This document shows positions 60,730 through 64,000 of a DNA stretch of 64,000 bases, one piece after another (within the stretch, counting starts at the first letter, position 1; each line of letters opens with the position of its first letter). The DNA is taken from contig JAVBNA010000001.1 of the NCBI GenBank assembly GCA_031551875.1, forward strand, positions 1-64,000, read 5' to 3'. The DNA comes from JAVBNA01 sp031551875 (lineage in GTDB: Bacteria; Bacillota; Clostridia; Oscillospirales; Acutalibacteraceae). Position numbers and translations under genes: made by a program. The notes beneath the pieces were generated by a model. It had not been told where the DNA came from. It searched no databases and worked only from the letters and a program-made list of their open reading frames with translations.

Positions 60730-61689
60730 ATGTCAACATATCGCAAAAGGCCGCAGAGCCGTTACCGCCGGGCGGTTAAAGTTGTTTGGTATAAGGATTT
60801 TACACTGCTTGTCAAGCTGTTGCCCCCGGTTTTTCTGGTGGTCATTTCTGTGGTTGCCATTTTTGTGATAAATATTAACAACTCACAGCTGCCGCCCATC
60901 GACAGCGGGTCGTCAGGCACTCCGCAAATCGGAGCGGAAAGCTACTCTTCATCGTCCGATCCGGACAGCACCGAGAGTATCAGCAGCGAGCCGTCCGATC
61001 CGGACGATCTGATTAAGCCCGATGACCGCTTTGGCTGGAACCTGCTTCTCGTCAACACCGAACACCGCAGTCCGGAAAATTATGAAGATACCGAGCTTGT
61101 GACCTTTGGAAGCGGCGAAATGCTGTGCGACGCGCGGGCAAAGCCATATATCCAGCAGATGCTCGCCGACGCGAAGGAGGACGGGTACAATCTGTATGTG
61201 CTGTCCACCTATCGTTCGATTGCCAAGCAGACCGAACTTTTTGACAAAAAAGTGAAAAGTATTATGAACAACCAGCATCTGGACAGGCCGGAGGCGGAAA
61301 AAGAAGCCGCCAAGACGGTGGCATACCCCGGCACGAGCGAGCACAACATCGGCCTGGCCTTTGACATTGCCTGCGACGGGCACTTTGACCTGACCGAGAC
61401 CTTTGCGCAGACACAGGAATTCCAGTGGCTGGAGCAGCACTGCACCGACTACGGCTTTGTCATCCGTTTTGAGCGGGACAAAACAGCAATGACCGGCATC
61501 AACTATGAGCCGTGGCATTACCGTTATGTGGGCAAAAAGCACGCCAAGGAAATGAAACGGCTGGATATGTGCCTCGAAGAATATATTGATTATCTTGCGG
61601 GACTGGAGGGGGACAGCTCGGACATGCCGACCTCCTCCGATGACCTGTCAAGCGACACCGCGACGAATGACGGAAACCCCGCCGCATAA
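60730..61689 (+). CDS. VanY-family D-Ala-D-Ala carboxypeptidase, membrane-anchored
   Basis: About 319 residues. A basic N-terminus leads to one membrane helix (LLPPVFLVVISVVAIFVIN, about 30-48), a Ser/Asp-rich linker and an extracellular peptidase M15B domain. Zinc ligands appear in SEHNIGLAFDIA (His and Asp) and EPWHYRYVG (Glu and His). The protein trims the terminal D-Ala from cell-wall stem peptides. No vancomycin-resistance genes are nearby, so this is probably a housekeeping enzyme. The start is ATG 60730 after AGGAGG. The C-terminal tail is Ser/Asp-rich. Confidence 0.92.
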   Translation: MSTYRKRPQSRYRRAVKVVWYKDFTLLVKLLPPVFLVVISVVAIFVININNSQLPPIDSGSSGTPQIGAESYSSSSDPDSTESISSEPSDPDDLIKPDDRFGWNLLLVNTEHRSPENYEDTELVTFGSGEMLCDARAKPYIQQMLADAKEDGYNLYVLSTYRSIAKQTELFDKKVKSIMNNQHLDRPEAEKEAAKTVAYPGTSEHNIGLAFDIACDGHFDLTETFAQTQEFQWLEQHCTDYGFVIRFERDKTAMTGINYEPWHYRYVGKKHAKEMKRLDMCLEEYIDYLAGLEGDSSDMPTSSDDLSSDTATNDGNPAA

Positions 61690-61696
61690 AAAATGT

Positions 61697-61725
61697 TTGA
61701 CATACGGATGAAACCGTGCTAAACT
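61697..61725 (+). promoter_or_regulatory. Promoter of infC-rpmI-rplT
   Basis: A perfect -35 TTGACA (61697-61702), 17-base spacer and -10 TAAACT (61720-61725) give a start near 61732 and a leader of about 160 bases. Confidence 0.75.
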
Positions 61726-61731
61726 ATTTTA

Positions 61732-61862
61732 GAAAACAAAGCAGAGCAGGAACTGTTCTCACCTTGCGGCGGCTAATCCGCCCGGGTCAATATGAAAAAA
61801 CAGCAATGTTTTTGTCGTATTGTCATGCGTGAACAGTGTTTCTGTTCACGCATTTGTATTTT
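61732..61862 (+). ncRNA. infC-rpmI-rplT leader (L20-leader type attenuator)
   Basis: The leader has the blocks GAACTGTTCTCACCTTG and GGGTCAATATGAAAAAAC that I associate with Firmicute L20 leaders. It ends in a perfect 12-bp terminator (61825-61836 with 61842-61853, loop TGTTT, then TGTATTTT). In Bacillus, L20 binding to such a leader triggers premature termination. Assignment rests on memory of the consensus and on position. The terminator is directly visible. Confidence 0.7.
61825..61862 (+). terminator. Leader terminator before infC
   Basis: A perfect 12-bp stem with a 5-base loop followed by a T-rich tail, about 30 bases before infC. It is the termination half of the proposed attenuator. 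Confidence 0.8.
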
Positions 61863-61894
61863 ACCCATACTGAGAGTTTTGGAGGTGCTTATTT

Positions 61895-62413
61895 ATCAGC
61901 AGCAAGGAACAGCAAATTAACGAAGAGATCCGGGACAGGGAAGTGCGTCTGATTGATGCGGACGGGGCACAGCTTGGTGTTGTTTCCCTTCAGGAGGCGA
62001 TGGACAAAGCCATCGAGAAAAACCTCGACCTTGTCAAGATTGCACCGCAGGCGGCACCGCCTGTGTGCAAAATTATGGATTACGGCAAGTACCGCTTTGA
62101 ACAGTCCAAGCGGGAAAAAGAGGCCAGAAAAAATCAGCATGTTGTCGACATCAAGGAAATCCGGCTTTCCCTCAACATCGACATCCATGACTTTAACACC
62201 AAGGCGGGGCACGCAAAGCGCTTCCTGGCCGAAGGCGATAAGGTCAAGGTTTCCATCCGCTTCCGCGGCCGTGAGCTCGGCCATCCGGAGCATGGCCTGG
62301 AAATCATGAAGAGGTTTGCCGAGGTGATGTCCGAGTGCGCCAGCGTGGAACGCCCGGCCAAGCTCGACGGACGACATATGCTTATGTTCCTTGCACCCAA
62401 AACTGTGAAGTAA
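61895..62413 (+). CDS. infC: Translation initiation factor IF-3
   Basis: Binds the 30S subunit, prevents premature 50S joining and checks the start codon. The 172-residue product begins xSSKEQQINEEIRDREVRLID, matching the conserved N-terminal domain, and has the basic linker (FEQSKREKEARKNQ) and the C-terminal domain (IRFRGRELGHPEHG). The only codon that allows this N-terminus is ATC at 61895, nine bases after GGAGG (61881-61885). The first ATG/GTG/TTG in frame is GTG 61943, which would cut 16 conserved residues. A non-canonical start is known for infC in other bacteria and gives self-regulation. Confidence 0.95.
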   Translation: MSSKEQQINEEIRDREVRLIDADGAQLGVVSLQEAMDKAIEKNLDLVKIAPQAAPPVCKIMDYGKYRFEQSKREKEARKNQHVVDIKEIRLSLNIDIHDFNTKAGHAKRFLAEGDKVKVSIRFRGRELGHPEHGLEIMKRFAEVMSECASVERPAKLDGRHMLMFLAPKTVK

Positions 62414-62436
62414 AATCGTTAAGGAGGAGCAGTAAC

Positions 62437-62634
62437 ATGCCCAAAATCAAGACACATTCCGGCGCCAAAAAGCGTTTCAAGCTTTCTAAGAACGGCAAAG
62501 TTATCCGCGGCCATGCGAACAAATCCCACATCCTCACCAAAAAGAGCACCAAGCGCAAAAGAGGTCTGCGTCAGACGGTTGTGACCGATGTGACCAACAC
62601 GGCGGCGGTCAAGAGGATGATCCCCTACAAGTAA
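62437..62634 (+). CDS. rpmI: Ribosomal protein bL35
   Basis: A 65-residue basic protein, MPKIKTHSGAKKRFKLSKNG, clearly bL35 of the large subunit. AAGGAGGAG lies before the ATG. It is 23 bases after infC in the standard infC-rpmI-rplT order. Confidence 0.97.
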   Translation: MPKIKTHSGAKKRFKLSKNGKVIRGHANKSHILTKKSTKRKRGLRQTVVTDVTNTAAVKRMIPYK

Positions 62635-62686
62635 TCCGGGACAAAGCGCAAAATGAATGATAACCAATTAACGGAGGGAATATAGT

Positions 62687-63043
62687 ATGGCTCGTATCAA
62701 GGGCGCGATCATGACGCGTAAGAGAAGAAAGAAAGTCCTCAAGCTGGCAAAGGGCTACTACGGTGCAAAGAGCAGACATTTTAAGATGGCCAAACAGGCC
62801 GTTATGAAATCGGGCAATTATGCCTACATCAGCCGCAGACTCAAGAAGCGCGACTTCCGCCGTCTGTGGATCACGAGAATTTCGGCGGCCTGCCGTGCAA
62901 ACGACATGAGCTATTCGACCTTTATGAATGGGTTGACAAAAGCCGGGATTACGCTGAATCGTAAAATGCTTTCCGAAATTGCGATTTCCGATGCAGACGC
63001 CTTTACGGCGCTCGTGGAAAAGGCAAAGGCAGCCAGAGCATAA
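62687..63043 (+). CDS. rplT: Ribosomal protein bL20
   Basis: A 118-residue basic protein that assembles early on 23S rRNA. It starts MARIKGAIMTRKRRKKVLKLAKGYYGAKS and keeps the RRLKKRDFRRLWI stretch. It is the likely autoregulator of the operon through the leader. AACGGAGGG precedes the ATG. Confidence 0.97.
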   Translation: MARIKGAIMTRKRRKKVLKLAKGYYGAKSRHFKMAKQAVMKSGNYAYISRRLKKRDFRRLWITRISAACRANDMSYSTFMNGLTKAGITLNRKMLSEIAISDADAFTALVEKAKAARA

Positions 63044-63058
63044 AGAGATTTGAATCCT

Positions 63059-63090
63059 GCGCCCGGGGGCTTCCTCGGGCGCTGTTTTTC
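63059..63090 (+). terminator. Terminator after rplT
   Basis: A 7-bp GC-rich stem (63059-63065 with 63076-63082) followed by TGTTTTTC. The methyltransferase gene starts 34 bases past the stem, so partial readthrough is likely. Confidence 0.7.
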
Positions 63091-63115
63091 AAGTCTTTAC
63101 AGGGAGTACGCGACA

Positions 63116-63913
63116 ATGAACGGAATTCTCACGTCTAAAGACAATCCCCTGATCAAAAAGGCGGTGAGCCTCAAGGGCTCGGCCAAGGCTCGGCGTGACG
63201 CGGGCCTGTTTCTGATTGAAGGGCTTCGTCTGTGCGGGGACGCCCTGCAAAGCGGCGCGGAGATCGAGACCGTGTTCTATACGGGGCGGTTTCGGGAGAC
63301 ATCGGAGGAGCTTACGGAGGCGCTGATGCAAAAAACCGTGTCAGCCTATGAGGTGTCCGAAGCGGTCGCCGGCCGTCTGGCCGACACCAAGACCCCTCAG
63401 GGCGTCTTTTGCCTCTGCCGGTTACTTGACAAATTCTCCTCGGCCGTTACAATAGAAAAGAATGGAAATTACGTGGGGCTTGAGAACATTTCCGACCCGC
63501 AAAACCTCGGCACGATCCTGCGCACCGCCGAAGCACTCGGATTTGACGGCGTGATTTTATCCGAGGGATGCTGTGACATATACTCACCCAAGGTGCTGCG
63601 CGGAAGCATGGGTGCGGTGTTTCGTCTGCATTTTTGGGAAACGCCCGATATGGCGGATTTTGTGCGGGCGCGGGTACAGGCCGGACAGCAGATGTACGCC
63701 TCGGTGCCGTCCGAATCAGTACGGCCGATACAGACGGTGGATTTTTCAGGCGGCGGGGTCATGCTGATCGGCAATGAAGCAAGCGGGCTGACCCCCGCAA
63801 CCCTTTCGGCGGCCTCCTGTCAGGTGACCATTCCCATGAACGGAAGGGCGGAATCGCTCAACGCGGCGGCCGCGGCCTCCATTCTTCTATGGGAGATGCG
63901 GCGAAAGGTTTAG
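63116..63913 (+). CDS. TrmH (SpoU) family RNA 2'-O-methyltransferase
   Basis: About 265 residues. An N-terminal substrate-binding domain (SKDNPLIKKAVSLKGSAKAR, then LFLIEGLRL) is followed by the SPOUT knot domain with motifs NISDPQNLGTILRTAEALG, MLIGNEASGL and IPMNGRAESLNAAAAASILLWE. It probably methylates rRNA or tRNA ribose. The exact site is unknown. The start is ATG 63116 behind AGGGAG. Position after rplT is usual for Firmicutes. Confidence 0.94.
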   Translation: MNGILTSKDNPLIKKAVSLKGSAKARRDAGLFLIEGLRLCGDALQSGAEIETVFYTGRFRETSEELTEALMQKTVSAYEVSEAVAGRLADTKTPQGVFCLCRLLDKFSSAVTIEKNGNYVGLENISDPQNLGTILRTAEALGFDGVILSEGCCDIYSPKVLRGSMGAVFRLHFWETPDMADFVRARVQAGQQMYASVPSESVRPIQTVDFSGGGVMLIGNEASGLTPATLSAASCQVTIPMNGRAESLNAAAAASILLWEMRRKV

Positions 63914-63942
63914 ATAAAAGTACGTGCTGGGACGGTGAGGTG

Positions 63943-64000
63943 ATGACGGTGACCGCACGCGAGGTATACTGGATATGGCTCTATCAGGCGCTGGACGCCG
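63943..64000 (+). CDS. dprA: Start of a gene cut by the window edge, possibly dprA
   Basis: ATG 63943 opens a frame of 19 codons (MTVTAREVYWIWLYQALDA) that runs off the window, with GTGAGGTG before it. The YWxWLxxAL pattern resembles the N-terminal domain of DNA-processing protein DprA, and dprA commonly follows a TrmH-family gene in clostridia. The evidence is mostly context, so the name is tentative. Confidence 0.4.
   Translation, partial: MTVTAREVYWIWLYQALDA

Noticed and set aside
60730..61689. Vancomycin-resistance VanY
   Set aside because: The domain fits VanY, but no vanH/A/X or sensor-regulator genes are nearby; a general carboxypeptidase is more likely.

Overview
The window looks like a chromosomal segment of an anaerobic, fermentative Clostridia-class Firmicute, most like the Oscillospiraceae/Ruminococcaceae. 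The pointers are a bifunctional AdhE under a Rex operator, ferredoxin-dependent 2-oxoacid oxidoreductase, a V-type (probably Na+-translocating) ATPase, AsnA, CdaA/CdaR, an infC-rpmI-rplT operon with a leader attenuator, and Bacillus-type promoters and Shine-Dalgarno sites on both strands. Most of the DNA is moderately GC-rich. The left end (1 to about 1557) and one gene near 43.4-43.8 kb are clearly AT-rich and look acquired. The genus cannot be named from the sequence alone.

Layout. 1-1557: the end of an integrated element (partial zinc-ribbon gene, small helix-turn-helix protein, tyrosine integrase) abutting the 3' end of guaA. 1555-5832 (minus): purB-purA-guaA, the last steps of AMP and GMP synthesis. 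6.1-7.8 kb: Cys-rich ferritin-like protein and asnA. 8.0-18.5 kb (plus): a 1292-residue zinc-ribbon/TPR protein, lon, engB, lysA, a TrpR-like regulator, a methyltransferase and hslO. 18.5-19.1 kb: five tRNAs (Val, Asp, Phe, Gly, Cys) with a strong promoter and two terminators. 19.2-22.4 kb: a surface-polymer cluster (IspD/TarI-like cytidylyltransferase, extended SDR, CDP-glycerol glycerophosphotransferase with a possible frameshift). 22.4-29.0 kb (minus): adhE alone, then acn-icd-rex as one operon. 29.2-33 kb: small unknown protein, galK, a glycosyltransferase-like protein and an esterase. 33.0-43.3 kb: HAD phosphatase, nine V-ATPase subunit genes and an aquaporin.

43.4-45.6 kb: an AT-rich orphan gene and a membrane pseudokinase with PASTA domains (minus). 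45.9-49.2 kb: P-loop ATPase and the four subunits of a 2-oxoacid:ferredoxin oxidoreductase. 49.2-54.2 kb: ispDF fusion, DUF3343 protein, cysteine desulfurase-like enzyme, cdaA-cdaR. 54.3-56.3 kb: degenerate patatin-like protein and cofactor-independent phosphoglycerate mutase. 56.3-58.7 kb (minus): a polar amino acid ABC importer. 58.8-60.5 kb (minus): pyruvate kinase. 60.7-63.9 kb (plus): a VanY-type carboxypeptidase, infC (AUC start), rpmI, rplT and a TrmH-family methyltransferase, then the first codons of a probable dprA.

The metabolic genes fit together. Pyruvate kinase and phosphoglycerate mutase serve glycolysis, galK feeds galactose in, and AdhE disposes of reductant as ethanol under Rex control. 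Aconitase and isocitrate dehydrogenase make 2-oxoglutarate and share an operon with Rex, and a ferredoxin-linked oxidoreductase handles 2-oxoacids. No stretch longer than about 300 bases lacks a gene. No CRISPR array, rRNA or intact insertion sequence was seen.
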